From the NCBI GenBank assembly GCA_965644295.1, contig CBFFRP010000373.1:1-64000 (forward strand): 64,000 nt of DNA, in the 5' to 3' direction. Both the position numbers and the translations under genes were made by a program. Origin of the DNA: Paraphysomonas bandaiensis. Taxonomy: Eukaryota > Chrysophyceae. Below are positions 44,535-55,139 of this stretch, one piece after another. The notes beneath the pieces were generated by a model. That model had not been told where the DNA came from, made no database searches, and saw only the letters and a program-made list of their open reading frames with translations. Position 1 is the first letter of the stretch; the number at the start of each line of letters is the position of its first letter.

Positions 44535-47500
44535 TGGTAGCGAATGCTAGTTGTAGGGATGGGGAAGATGACAAGAAGCTACGGTTTGACAAGAACCAAG
44601 CAGACTATTCAGCGAGAAAAATCAAGATGCATCTAATGAAGAAAAACCGAAACCATCTTGGCTTGGAGGACCCGCCAGCCGGAGGAAGGAATTTAGAGTC
44701 ATGGAGAGAGCGTAATGATACCTGTGTTAGTACTATTTGGGAGGCTTGCGAGCATGACCCTGATGTGTTGGAGGTAGCCAATCAATATTTGGAGGGGAAG
44801 GCAATTTTACCTGCTGATGATCCTGCTAAGGAGGTGTTATCCAGTGAGCTCCTTCAGACACTGGTTGATAGGTTCAGAGGCGAGATTGGGACTGTATTGG
44901 AGAAGACTACGGCAGAATACCATTCGTTCAAAATAAGGCCGGGGGAAAAGGTGTCTGTTGGGGTAGATCGACTGAACGGTATAATCCAGAAGCTCATAAA
45001 ATTGGGACAACCGCAGACAGAGGCAAGTAAATTAGCAAAGATAAAAGCAGCGCTGCAGATAGAGGAATTACATGATTTATGGATGTCGGTAGCGATGATG
45101 CCTAAAGCAACAACTACATTTGATTCGGTGAAAGAGGCTTGTGAAGAGTATGACGAGGCTATGACGCAGCTGAAGAAACTAAAGGGAGACAAATCTGAAG
45201 AGATCAATTTTACGGCGTCGAAGGAGCCAGTGGTTTGTTCATTTTGTCGGAAGAAGGGACATGTAGCAGCGAATTGTTATGCTAAGGAACGACAAAGAAA
45301 AATGGATAAGTTCAAAAGAAAAGGGAAGACAAAGGAAAAGGCTTCGAAGAGTGTGCAGCAGCCAGGATCAAAGGATTATACTGGTTGTCATATCTGTGGA
45401 GATTTTAGTCATAAAGCCCGACAGTGCAAGTCGAAAAAACGGAAGAACATAAAAAACCCGGATAATGAGAATCCTCGAAAATCGAACAGGAAATTCGAGA
45501 CAGAATGGAAGAAATACGTCAACGACGGAGAGTCGTCGGATGATGAAGCGAATATGTTTGGAGAAGAGGTTTTGCTATCGGTGGATACGTCGGAAGAACC
45601 TCGTGTATATCTGGACAGTTGTGCAAGTAAAAGACTGTTTATAGTAAAGGATAAAATTGCACTGGAGTCATTTACTCCTGAGTTTGGGGCAATCCAACTA
45701 ACTAGAAAGGGTTCTCAATTGGAGACACAGGGGGCTGGTACATTCGGGGAATGGAGAGACATCAGAGTTAGTGAAGAAGCGGTGAAGAACATTGTGTCAG
45801 GAGGGATGCTGAGATCAATGGGATACGGATTACAACTGCTTCGAAAGCCTAAAATCGTGGAATTGGACTCTGGAAACGAGGTGTTGACTGGAGAGTACGA
45901 TGAGCATGGAGGGATGCCGTATGTGGACTTGATGGAGGTGTTAAATCTGCCAAATGTGTCTATGTGCAATCAGATGGAGGAGGTAAATTTGTCGGATAAT
46001 ACAGGACAAGATGCGTTGGATCGCTTACATGAGCGTACTGGACATGTCTCGAAATCGAAGTTATTAGAAGCTCACCGACACATGTTATTCAGAGGATCAG
46101 GACTACAACGACATCACCTTTCGAAGGCAAAGGAGAAGAGTTGCAAGAAACCCCTGTGTAAATGGTGTGCCAAGGCGAAGATAACCAGGCATTCGTTCAA
46201 ATCACGGGACAACGAAGAGCTAAGCGCAGTCAGGTTCCTGGAAAGAGTAACAGCGGACATCTCCGTCTATCTCAATTGTGAATCCAGACAAGGGTATAAG
46301 TACGTGCTCCTATTTACGGACTTAGCAACAAAGATGATATGGGAATATGGATTGAGGACTCGAAGCGGAGAGGAGGTGTTCAAATGTCTACGACACTTGT
46401 GCGAGGTCCACTTAGTGAAGTACGAGGGGTGGAACCGTATAGTGGAGTATCATGCCGATGGAGGATCCGAACTTATTAGTCAGCAGATAAGAGAGTATCT
46501 GTTGCAGCGATATGGGACTCGGGTGTCACATACAACACGAGACACGCCAGAGCTCAACGCGGTGTCTGAGAGGAAATTCCGAACAATTGGGGAGATGACA
46601 CTGACGATGTTGACGGCATCTGGACTTCCAAAGTCGTTCTGGTCTGATGCTTATCAAACTGCATGTTACATTGTGCGACGAATGCCAACTCGGACGTGGC
46701 AAGGATGGATGTCTCCATATGAGTGTGTCCCAGGGGGGAGCGTTCCCAGCCTATCGTGGCTACGGAAATGGGGGTGCAAAGCATATGTGCTAACACCCAA
46801 GGCCGACAGGAGGAAGGACTGGGAGGACAAAGCAATGACAGGTTATTTCATAGGGTATCCAGCTGATCGAAAAGGATACAAGGTGCTAGTGGGGGACACC
46901 GTAGTACACTCTGTACATGTATTATTTGATGAATCGGTACCTGAGAGGTCTCAGGATTATTATAGAGAGCTGGAGGAGGCTCAAGTGGCTATAGATCCCG
47001 AGGCTCGTCAACCGGGTGAGTTTGAGTATCTTATCGGAAAGCACCATGAGGATGGTGGTCTGCTATACAAGACTAACAGAGTGGTGATAAGGAAGGGACT
47101 TATTGTGGGATACCGGTCGTTGGTTACTGGTAACCAGGTTCAAGTGGAGGATAAAACTCCTATTCATATTGCTGACATCAAGAAGATGACAGAGGATCTT
47201 GCGCAGAGGGTGGTTAGGGCCAGAGTTACTGACAACCGTGACGGCGGTATCAGCGGAGTGGTGCCACAGCAGTCGGAAAGTGGGCAGGTGCAGCCCCAGG
47301 CTGACTCAGCATTACCTTCGGGGGAAGGGACCCCTGCCGAGAATCATCCGCACGGCAAACGCGCAAGAACTCCAAGGACGGTAACGAATGTGTCGGTGTT
47401 AGGACAAATCCATCATTTGAGTGATGAGAGTGATGTGAGTGACCTTTTACAGGAGGCAGACTCAGTGTGGATGTCAGCGGAAGAGTCGACAGTGCCTCAG

Positions 47501-49117
47501 ACACATCGTGAGTCCTTGGAGAGTGCCGAGCACAGGGAGTGGAGACGAGCTCGCCGTGTAGAGCGAGAGGGTTTGGCGAAGCGAGATACCATGGAGGTGA
47601 CTCGTATACCGGACGGAGTCGTCCCACTGCACTCCAAGTACGTCTATGGAAAGAAGTACGATAAGGAGGGAGAGGTCCGCCGATATAAGGCTCGTCTTGT
47701 AGCAATCGGTTGTGGACAGCAGTCGAGTGGTTGGGCGAACCATTTCGCACCCGTTGTTAAGGGGGTAACAGTGCGACTGTTAATCGCCATAGCTTTCGTG
47801 ATGAACATGGTAATTCATCAACTGGATGTGTCTAACGCATTTCTATATGCAGATATAGAGGGGGATGTATATATGAAGGCAACTCCGGACTTTCAGCTGC
47901 CTGAGGGGTACTGCTTTAAGTTGAAGAAGTCGTTATACGGGCTTCGGAGTTCCCCGCGGTCGTGGTGGAAAACATTGGATAAATTCATACGATCTATGCA
48001 TTTTAAACCATGTGTATTAGACCCGTGTTTGTATTATCAGTATAAGGGCGATGAATTGATATTATTAACGATATATGTGGATGATATCCTAGTGTTAGGT
48101 CGTGATGTCAACATAGTGAAGGATATTAAAGCTCAACTGTGTGCCCGGTTTGATATGAAGGATATGGGCGAGATGGAACATTTTCTGAATGTTCGAGTCA
48201 CAAGAACGCCAGAGTATATTCGTCTTGACCAATCAGTATATGCGGCTAAGATCTTAGAAAAGTTTGAAAAGTATCTTGGGCCACCGCGAAAGGTACGGAA
48301 GAGTCCTCTACCGGCGGAAGCAATGGATTTAGTGGCAAAAGGGGCGCGGCATGAGCATACCGAGGAGGAACAGCTTATAGTAGATAACTTCCCATATCGG
48401 CCGCTGATAGGTGCATTACTATATCTATCGATGAACACGAGGCCGGATATTGCCTATGCAGTGGGAGTACTGTCTCGGTTCAGTAATAAGGTGAATATTG
48501 AAGTATGCAAGCTATTAACACATGTATGGCAATATATTCGTGGTTCTATTGACAAAGGGATTCAATATGGGAGTAGACGGTTCGACTTCCATATGTTTAC
48601 TGACGCGGATTGGGCGGGAGATCAGCTCTCCAGGAAGTCCACGTCGGGGTACGTTGGGTTTGCAGCGGGAGGGCCTATAGTCTGGCAGTCCAAACTGCAG
48701 ACGACAGTGGCAACGTCAAGCATGCAGTCTGAGTATCAGTGTATTTACTCGGGTCTCCAAGAAGTGCTATGGGTTCGGGGGGTGACGGGTGAGATTAAGT
48801 TGAGGCTCATCAAACCCACACCATTCTTCATCGACAGTCAGAGTGCCCAGGATTTGGCCGAAAACCCAGTGTTTCACAAGAAGTCGAAGCACATTGAGAT
48901 TAAGTATCACATGGTGAGAGAGCACGTGGATCCCAATCAGTTCAATACGATTAAGTTAGTGCATGTGCATACATCGCAACAAGCAGCAGATATTTATACA
49001 AAGTCATTGGTTGGTTTATCATATATGGAGCAGAGAAAGAGAAATCTTGGAGAGAAAGTTAAGAGTTCCACTGAAGTGATTAATGAGGGACCAAGGGATA
49101 AAAGAAGGCGCAAGTAG
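44519..49117 (+). CDS. Ty1/copia Gag-Pol polyprotein
   Basis: A 1532-aa single frame. Gag occupies about residues 1-230. Two CCHC knuckles follow: CSFCRKKGHVAANC (240-253) and CHICGDFSHKARQC (290-303). Protease has LDSCAS at 365-370, with Cys where D-S-G is usual. The integrase has a zinc finger (His504, His508, C-x2-C near 547-550) and D580 (VTADIS), D647 (HADGGSE) and E684 (AVSERKF). Reverse transcriptase has the VCFKLKKSLYGLRSSPRSW-like block (FKLKKSLYGLRSSPRSW) and the catalytic IYVDDILVLG. RNase H has MFTDADWAGD, RKSTSGYVGFAAGGP and SSMQSEY. Integrase before RT is the copia order. The first five codons lie in the 5' LTR. Confidence 0.97.
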   Translation: MSTSVMVANASCRDGEDDKKLRFDKNQADYSARKIKMHLMKKNRNHLGLEDPPAGGRNLESWRERNDTCVSTIWEACEHDPDVLEVANQYLEGKAILPADDPAKEVLSSELLQTLVDRFRGEIGTVLEKTTAEYHSFKIRPGEKVSVGVDRLNGIIQKLIKLGQPQTEASKLAKIKAALQIEELHDLWMSVAMMPKATTTFDSVKEACEEYDEAMTQLKKLKGDKSEEINFTASKEPVVCSFCRKKGHVAANCYAKERQRKMDKFKRKGKTKEKASKSVQQPGSKDYTGCHICGDFSHKARQCKSKKRKNIKNPDNENPRKSNRKFETEWKKYVNDGESSDDEANMFGEEVLLSVDTSEEPRVYLDSCASKRLFIVKDKIALESFTPEFGAIQLTRKGSQLETQGAGTFGEWRDIRVSEEAVKNIVSGGMLRSMGYGLQLLRKPKIVELDSGNEVLTGEYDEHGGMPYVDLMEVLNLPNVSMCNQMEEVNLSDNTGQDALDRLHERTGHVSKSKLLEAHRHMLFRGSGLQRHHLSKAKEKSCKKPLCKWCAKAKITRHSFKSRDNEELSAVRFLERVTADISVYLNCESRQGYKYVLLFTDLATKMIWEYGLRTRSGEEVFKCLRHLCEVHLVKYEGWNRIVEYHADGGSELISQQIREYLLQRYGTRVSHTTRDTPELNAVSERKFRTIGEMTLTMLTASGLPKSFWSDAYQTACYIVRRMPTRTWQGWMSPYECVPGGSVPSLSWLRKWGCKAYVLTPKADRRKDWEDKAMTGYFIGYPADRKGYKVLVGDTVVHSVHVLFDESVPERSQDYYRELEEAQVAIDPEARQPGEFEYLIGKHHEDGGLLYKTNRVVIRKGLIVGYRSLVTGNQVQVEDKTPIHIADIKKMTEDLAQRVVRARVTDNRDGGISGVVPQQSESGQVQPQADSALPSGEGTPAENHPHGKRARTPRTVTNVSVLGQIHHLSDESDVSDLLQEADSVWMSAEESTVPQTHRESLESAEHREWRRARRVEREGLAKRDTMEVTRIPDGVVPLHSKYVYGKKYDKEGEVRRYKARLVAIGCGQQSSGWANHFAPVVKGVTVRLLIAIAFVMNMVIHQLDVSNAFLYADIEGDVYMKATPDFQLPEGYCFKLKKSLYGLRSSPRSWWKTLDKFIRSMHFKPCVLDPCLYYQYKGDELILLTIYVDDILVLGRDVNIVKDIKAQLCARFDMKDMGEMEHFLNVRVTRTPEYIRLDQSVYAAKILEKFEKYLGPPRKVRKSPLPAEAMDLVAKGARHEHTEEEQLIVDNFPYRPLIGALLYLSMNTRPDIAYAVGVLSRFSNKVNIEVCKLLTHVWQYIRGSIDKGIQYGSRRFDFHMFTDADWAGDQLSRKSTSGYVGFAAGGPIVWQSKLQTTVATSSMQSEYQCIYSGLQEVLWVRGVTGEIKLRLIKPTPFFIDSQSAQDLAENPVFHKKSKHIEIKYHMVREHVDPNQFNTIKLVHVHTSQQAADIYTKSLVGLSYMEQRKRNLGEKVKSSTEVINEGPRDKRRRK
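44535..44552 (+). promoter_or_regulatory. Primer-binding site
   Basis: TGGTAGCGAATGCTAG starts at the first base after the LTR. TGG complements the tRNA CCA end. It lies within the gag coding sequence (codons 6 onward), so there is no untranslated leader. Confidence 0.7.
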
Positions 49118-49232
49118 GTACTGAGTTTTTTAGACAGAGGTTTAGACTTAGAGATGAGTCTATTTTACTGTCAAGAATTTTTTTATCTCAGGCATTCAAT
49201 AGCTGGGAGGCGTCATAGTACAACACTCAATT

Positions 49233-49241
49233 GAGGGGGAG
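49233..49241 (+). promoter_or_regulatory. Polypurine tract
   Basis: GAGGGGGAG immediately precedes the 3' LTR, as expected for plus-strand priming. Confidence 0.8.
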
Positions 49242-49533
49242 TGTTGAGATCTGAAGATTCTATATACTTGCAATTGAGTGCAGTATTATGTGAGATGCAA
49301 GGATCGAAAGATATATATGTAATTAGTACATTATATTATGTAGTATGAAACTGAAGTAGAAGTGGATGACTATACAGGATACGATGACTGAGTGTGTGGT
49401 TGTACACTATAGTAGTAAATGAATGGTGTTGAACACATCGAACACAACTTAGGTTCTTTATCATGTAATGTTTATAATTTCATCTTATCAGTTGAGAATA
49501 GTAAACCTTAGCAAATAATGTCAACTTCTGTTA
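49242..49533 (+). repeat. 3' LTR of the copia element
   Basis: 292 bp, no difference seen from the 5' LTR. Followed by AATAA, the target duplication. Confidence 0.95.
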
Positions 49534-49742
49534 AATAATTCTAATATTTGACAAGCCTGATTAGCACGGTGGATACGCGAACTGTAGTATATGACATATG
49601 ACTCCAAAACTATATCACAGGGTGTATTAAAATATGCACTTCATTTATCCATTATTTCATTTACTAATAGGCCAATGACTATCACTAATGAGCCGACAAC
49701 TAATTACAATAAACGAAAGCATGAGAACTGATTCTGCAGTCG

Positions 49743-50859
49743 TTATGCGCTCTTGCTGCGATTAGCTCTTCTTTCCATCCGCGCAGCTTTGCCAGGTCTA
49801 TTTCCACCTTTCTTACCACCTTTCCCTCCTGCACCACCTCCACGCTTTTCTCTACGAATCAATTTACCTCCCCTAGGGTTGTAGTCCGAAAAATCATTAA
49901 GAGACCTATTCGAGGTAGATAAATTTATACAATACAAGATACACCAATAAAACTTACTTCTTATCATTAAGCTTCGCCTTCTTCCTCTCTTTAGCCCCAA
50001 ATCCATACTTTTTATCCATAGCTATTCGCTTTGTGGTCTTTTTGCCATCGCGTTTAACACCTGGCTTTTCTTTATCCTCTGCATCTACGTTCACAATCAT
50101 TTACACACACCGTAACAATAGAATATAAAAGAGACACCTTCGCCACCGCGCATTTTCTTCGCAGACTCAATGGCGAGCTTTTTATCTCTCGCCTTTTCTT
50201 CGCGGCGCTGCGCAGACACCTGTTTATTGAATTTGCGGTTCAATTCGCGCTGCTTTCGCTGTTCGAATGCGTCAATTTTCTTTTCTTCCAGAATTAACCT
50301 GTCCTTGACCTGTGGTTAACGTAATATCCATTTACTAATGTTACGAAGTAATCAAATAATAGATAGCTTACTCTAGCCATATGTGCGTCCGATTTTACAC
50401 TTTCACAGAAGTAATCATCCGGTCTTTGAAAAGGAATTCCAAGTGTAGCGAATTGATCACGCCCATACTTCACTGCGAGGATCGCGTGATTATAAAAGGC
50501 CATCTACCATTAGATTTCGTGTAAGAAGATGTATCAGCTCTCAATAAGTTACTTACTTCACGCTCTAAGTCATCATTTTCATCTTGGAACGCCAACTCAT
50601 ATTCCGATATTTGCATATTCTCAATAAATGGCATCGAGTCCACCCCCATGCTCTCCGCAAGCTGCATCATTGCATCCTTGTTATAAACAGATGCCTTCGG
50701 CTTAGACTCCTGCTCTTCACCGTCTCCATTCTGGGATTGTTTCTGCTCTTCTTTCATCGCCATGATAGCCGCAATCTCTGCCTGTAACTCAGGGTCTTGT
50801 ATTTCGTCCTCATCTTCTGTTTCCTCCCTTGCCCTCTTTCTATCACCTTTCTTTCCCAT
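49743..50859 (-). CDS. EBP2: rRNA-processing protein EBP2
   Basis: Nucleolar factor for 60S ribosomal-subunit assembly (human EBNA1BP2, yeast Ebp2). Four or five exons. The acidic N-terminus (MGKKGDRKRAREETEDEDE) is followed by the family core AFYNHAILAVKYGRDQFATL and GIPFQRPDDYFCESVKSDAHM, which are diagnostic. Then come VKDRLILEEKKIDAFEQRKQ and other coiled-coil Lys/Glu-rich segments, AMDKKYGFGAKERKKAKLND and the terminal basic, Gly-rich region GGGAGGKGGKKGGNRPGKAA. The length of about 290 aa and the order match the family. It is convergent with the copia element, which ends about 210 bp away. Confidence 0.93.
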
Positions 50860-53059
50860 ATTTCAAATAGATTACTATGTGAAATAATATGATTGATTAA
50901 CTAACAGTCTTACAGCAATAGAGGAGAACTATGACCATTAAAACTGAGCATATCATCACAGAAATGAATGATTGGCCTCTCACATGCCGTATACAGACAC
51001 CGTATTCTATTCGTCTCCAATCGAATCATTGGCGGGTCAGTGAGAATACTGTACTTTCTGTATCAGAAAATGCCTGATTTTTAGCGTACTCTACGACTGC
51101 AGTGGTTGTATTTACATGGATGTTTGTATACATTATAATACACGAAATACTCTACTTGAGCTGTGCTGGCAGTATAGTAGCTACACAGCAGCCAGTGAAG
51201 AGTTTTAAGAATTCAATCTAATTCCCCCCCTGTGCTGACAACCATACAGAAGAATATGAATTGGTGTTAGGAAAACGAATTGTTCGGATGGTCTCATTGA
51301 AACACAGATAACACTTAGCTGTTATGTAAGCTATGTACACCAGACTCTGTTGAGAAGACAAAGTCTCGTATTCAACTCGTTGCATAGTGATTCAGATATT
51401 CATATCCTTTTAATGGCTGTGCTGTACTAGATATTGATGCAGTCTGACTATAGTCTGGGCTATACTGTGTTTCTGGGTTGAGGGGAAGAGAGTGAGAGGT
51501 GATGTAGCTTACTTGTATTCCACACTTTACGAGAATAGAATTTTGACGACAATATATATTGAATGGCCTTGGAGAGAGTATTTTCCTGCGTTTGGGATGC
51601 CCTCATGGTAGCCGTCTGGACTAGTTCCACTTGTGGTATTCATGTCGCATCACAGGAACGGTGTTTTCCGTGAACATGTACTACTATTGGTTCCATTATC
51701 TGCGGTGAAGCTCTAATTTAGTATATTTATGGTATACTATTTTTACTAAGGAGTTATATGTTTTCTCACTTTCACGGACGCTAAAACAACATCAGAAGGT
51801 AATGGTGATGTTAGCAATGGCAAGAAATTGATGAATATAAGCTTCAAGTCAGCATGAACTAATGGAGTCTCAGCACGTAAATATTAAATAATCATTGATA
51901 AAGGTCGAGGCGTCGTGGGGTCATTCCTTGTCGCACAAAGGTGTAATGATAACGTTGGCTCTGCTGAACGAACGGTCCACAAAGGAAGTATATTCGGGCA
52001 GTCTTTAGTTGTACGAGGAAGACAGCATACTTTTAACAGTTTGAAGTTTACTACTTGGTATATAACAGTGTGAAGTTTACTACTTGGTATATTGCTTGAC
52101 AGTGACAGTACGAATTCTAATATCGTAAATGAACAGCGTTCTTCGTTGCAGGTATTATCAGTATTGTTCGATATTATAATAATAGATATGCTATATGATT
52201 ATGAAAAGTAATTTATGATTAATTAAAAATATTTTCGAAGACACACAAGCGTTCTGCAATATGATGTGATATATATTATATATTGTGCAATTGAAGTGAG
52301 TTAATAGTGTGCAATAGGTAAAGTCAACTCATAGGTGTATCGGGTGATTATATTTACAAAGGAATTAAATTTAGTTATCAGTTACTGATGGTGACTATAT
52401 AAGATATAGAACTGATGGACGAATATATGATAAACAGATGTTGCTGAGAACAGATGTCTTATCAGATGTTACACGAATATGTAGTGAAGTGTTCAGATTA
52501 ATAATTATAATTTCTTACTTAAAAGTGCATTGTCTTCAACAAAGCAAGGTTAAGGTTCACGTGTAGAGAAAAGTTAGCTTCAGTGCAATGTTCAATTCTA
52601 ATACACAATATATATAAATATTTGCAAAATTTTGCGAGGCCAAATTTTGCTAATAATAATTATATATCAGGGCAATAATAATAAATATATTATAGTAGAA
52701 TTGCAATATATTGCAATCATTTATGTCTGGCCCTAATATACAATATGTATATGTTGTGCTGTCTATGTGATTGCATCGCGTTTAGTTTGCTATTCTCAGG
52801 TAATATTATTTTATAGACCAGAGTTAAAGAACAAGTGTAGGTTATTTACTTGTATGGTACGGCTTCTTTATAGGAGGACTAAAATATCAATAATACGCCT
52901 AAAGCATTATTACATTAATGCTTTCTGTAAAATATAGTCTACGTAAACACGAATCATATTTCAAATTGAAAAACTAGCAAATCTATCAAACAAAATAAAA
53001 GTGGGCTTACGGACGCTATACTACAGTTATGACCCCAGAGCCCGAATTGTCAAGATACC
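50860..53059. other. Intergenic, 2.2 kb
   Basis: No gene supported. A 26-bp direct repeat (GAAGTTTACTACTTGGTATA, twice at 52043-52092) and nested palindromes at 52630-52735 (GCAAAATTTTGC, TGCAATATATTGCA) are the only structure seen. GTATAC elements occur at about 50988 and 51125, upstream of EBP2. Confidence 0.5.
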
Positions 53060-54619
53060 TCACTCAGGTGCACCGTGCATGACGTGTGATCCAACAACAT
53101 ATGCTGTAACACCCACACCGAATATTCCCAACATTAGCCCACAGGCATCAGAGGTATAGGAAGTAGAGTAAAACGTAACCGGGCTGATACCTCTCTCCAG
53201 GAGGATTTTCTTTGAGAAATACGCAAGCAGCGGAGGAAAAATGAAGACCAAAAAAAATCCAGTGATCCCTATAACAAATACGTCATTCAAACTTTAACAA
53301 TAACATTCGTCATACCGGTATAGTCTGTAATTGTACCAAGGCTTTGCACACATGCTGCCCCAATCAGCGGGGGAATGGCGGATACCAATCGAAACGCAAT
53401 AACATAACTACGTTCCATGCTGTTCACGCCCTTCTCGCAGCAGGAAGAAAGTAAATTATTCCCAAGCGTAATGGCACACAATGGAAAAGCCGATGCCACG
53501 TCCACAGCAGGAAAGACGATAATGTACGAAGAGACCAGCTGCACCAAGAGAGCACCAGTTCGCCTCGATACCTCGCCCTCTGCAATTCCACCGTCATAAT
53601 CCATCCAGTTCAGGTTAGAAGACGACATAATGCTATCTCCAAAGTACAGAGAAAGGGTGACACCAATTAGGGTATATGCAATATAACAGCAGAGAAGGGT
53701 AGACGCGTAGATGGATGAGAGTTGCTTCTTGTCTATAGTTGGTTCAGACAGGGCTGGAATCGAGTGGTGAAATATATTCGCAAAGAGAGCAATAGGAATT
53801 ATAATTCGAAGGCCACTATGGTCCCAAAGGTTGCTCATGGGGCTAGCAAGTGGGGCTGCATCGTCGATGTCCGGACTGCGATAAACCTCTCCCGAATGGT
53901 AATAAGCTAACAGCACACTTCCAACCATCAACAGAACCATGATAACACGACAGGCGGCGTATATAACCTGCAGTGTGATCTGTTCCGTGAGCTCCAGACA
54001 GCTGGTTGGGATAACAATAGCAGCATAGAATAATAAATAGATATAATATGACCATTCTCCTATGTCGAAACTAGCAGTCAGCGAATTCGCGAATACAGTT
54101 CCATAGGCCCATAATGTACCGTACAGATAGACTGCTAGCACAAACGAAAACGCTCGCATTCCATTAACACCGAGAAATATTGCACACAGTTCAGTTATTT
54201 CAAACTTTTTTTCACCAACAACCCAGTCTGTTCCATCCATAGGAGATGAAACGTTCCCTACCTCCGAATCCTCTGTCGTTGAAATGCTGTTGTATCCTTT
54301 ACTACTGCTGGTGGAGATACGTAAAATGGAATGCTGATGTAGAGCTTCCGCCCTTGCCATAGTTTCTAAAATAAACTGCGCGCCTATTACAGAAGGAACT
54401 ATGATGATACCTAATACGACAATTCCGAGGAGGGTGCCACTCTCACCAAAAGCCCTGTAAGAAACACATATTAACAAACACACATATCGAGAGTCATACA
54501 TCATACCATGGAATAGTTAAGAATCCAGTCCCCATAATATAGTTAATCGTAAACAGGACCGCAATCGTGAAGGTGAAAGACGGCTCAACTTTGCCTGTAT
54601 CATCAGCTTCAGATCTCAT
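53060..54619 (-). CDS. AAAP-family amino-acid transporter
   Basis: Membrane secondary transporter of the SLC38/AVT-type amino acid/auxin permease family, about 11 TM segments. Exon 1 starts at 54619 (MRSEADDTGKVEP) and joins across a short intron: YIMGTGFLTIPW / AFGESGTLLGIVVL, the TM1 signature of the family. The main exon runs to about 53287 with CYIAYTLIGVTLSLYFGDSI and VFPAVDVASAFPL. The C-terminal TM segments (VFVIGITGFFLVFIFPPLLAYF and GLMLGIFGVGVTAYVVG) lie in another frame from 53290 to 53060. The connection is unresolved: a GTATG...AAAG gap of 24 nt would leave the frame wrong by one. A sequence error, frameshift or unusual splice is possible. It is divergent from the MECR-like gene. 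Confidence 0.85.
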
Positions 54620-55020
54620 TGCTATATCTCGAACTCAGCCGTGATTCTTAGTTATTCCTGGAGACCAGTGACACACAAAAACACACGCCTACTTTATTTT
54701 AAAATGGTGTCAAGTGTTTGTTGTTGTCAGGTAATTAACTTGACTCCGTTGTAGTTAATGATTAGTGCCTGAGGTGCTGTTATTTACCACTCACATGACA
54801 CAGGTCGAAACTTCCTTTCGAACAGATGGCTCTATGTCCAATGACGAAATCTGATTGGCTCATATCTAGTACTGAGTTTCCGTATACATGTATTCCAATC
54901 ACATCTTTGGTCAAACTTTTGCTACGATACTACGTAGTACGTGTCATATACGGCGGTATGTGTTTGTGTGTATGTCGTATATGATATATAATATATAATA
55001 TATAATATATAGCATACAGC

Positions 55021-55060
55021 GTTTGTATACAGTACTGGTATACCATGGTATACGTAGCAT
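55021..55060. promoter_or_regulatory. Palindromic element between transporter and MECR-like gene
   Basis: GGTATACC at 55037-55044 with flanking GTATAC and CCATGGTATAC, about 100 bp upstream of the MECR-like start. Inferred promoter element. Confidence 0.45.
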
Positions 55061-55139
55061 ATCACTCTTGCAGGCCAGCTCCACTACATTCCACACCACA
55101 TTGTGCTGTAAACTAGCCGCTTGACACTCCATTGCGTCG

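Larger units (their letters stand above)
44243..49533 (+). mobile_element. Complete Ty1/copia retrotransposon
   Basis: A 5.29-kb element with two 292-bp LTRs that I read as identical, a 5-bp target duplication AATAA on both sides, a tRNA-type primer-binding site directly after the 5' LTR, a purine tract before the 3' LTR, and one uninterrupted Gag-Pol frame. Identical LTRs and an intact frame indicate very recent insertion and likely competence. The LTR begins TG and ends TTA instead of the usual CA. Confidence 0.96.

Noticed and set aside
52668-52735. Possible MITE (CAGGGC ... GGCCCT) in AT-rich DNA
   Set aside because: Flanking 8-mers do not match, so no target duplication supports it.
53288-53312. 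A 24-nt intron in the transporter gene
   Set aside because: Removing it still leaves the frame wrong by one base, and it is far shorter than other introns here.
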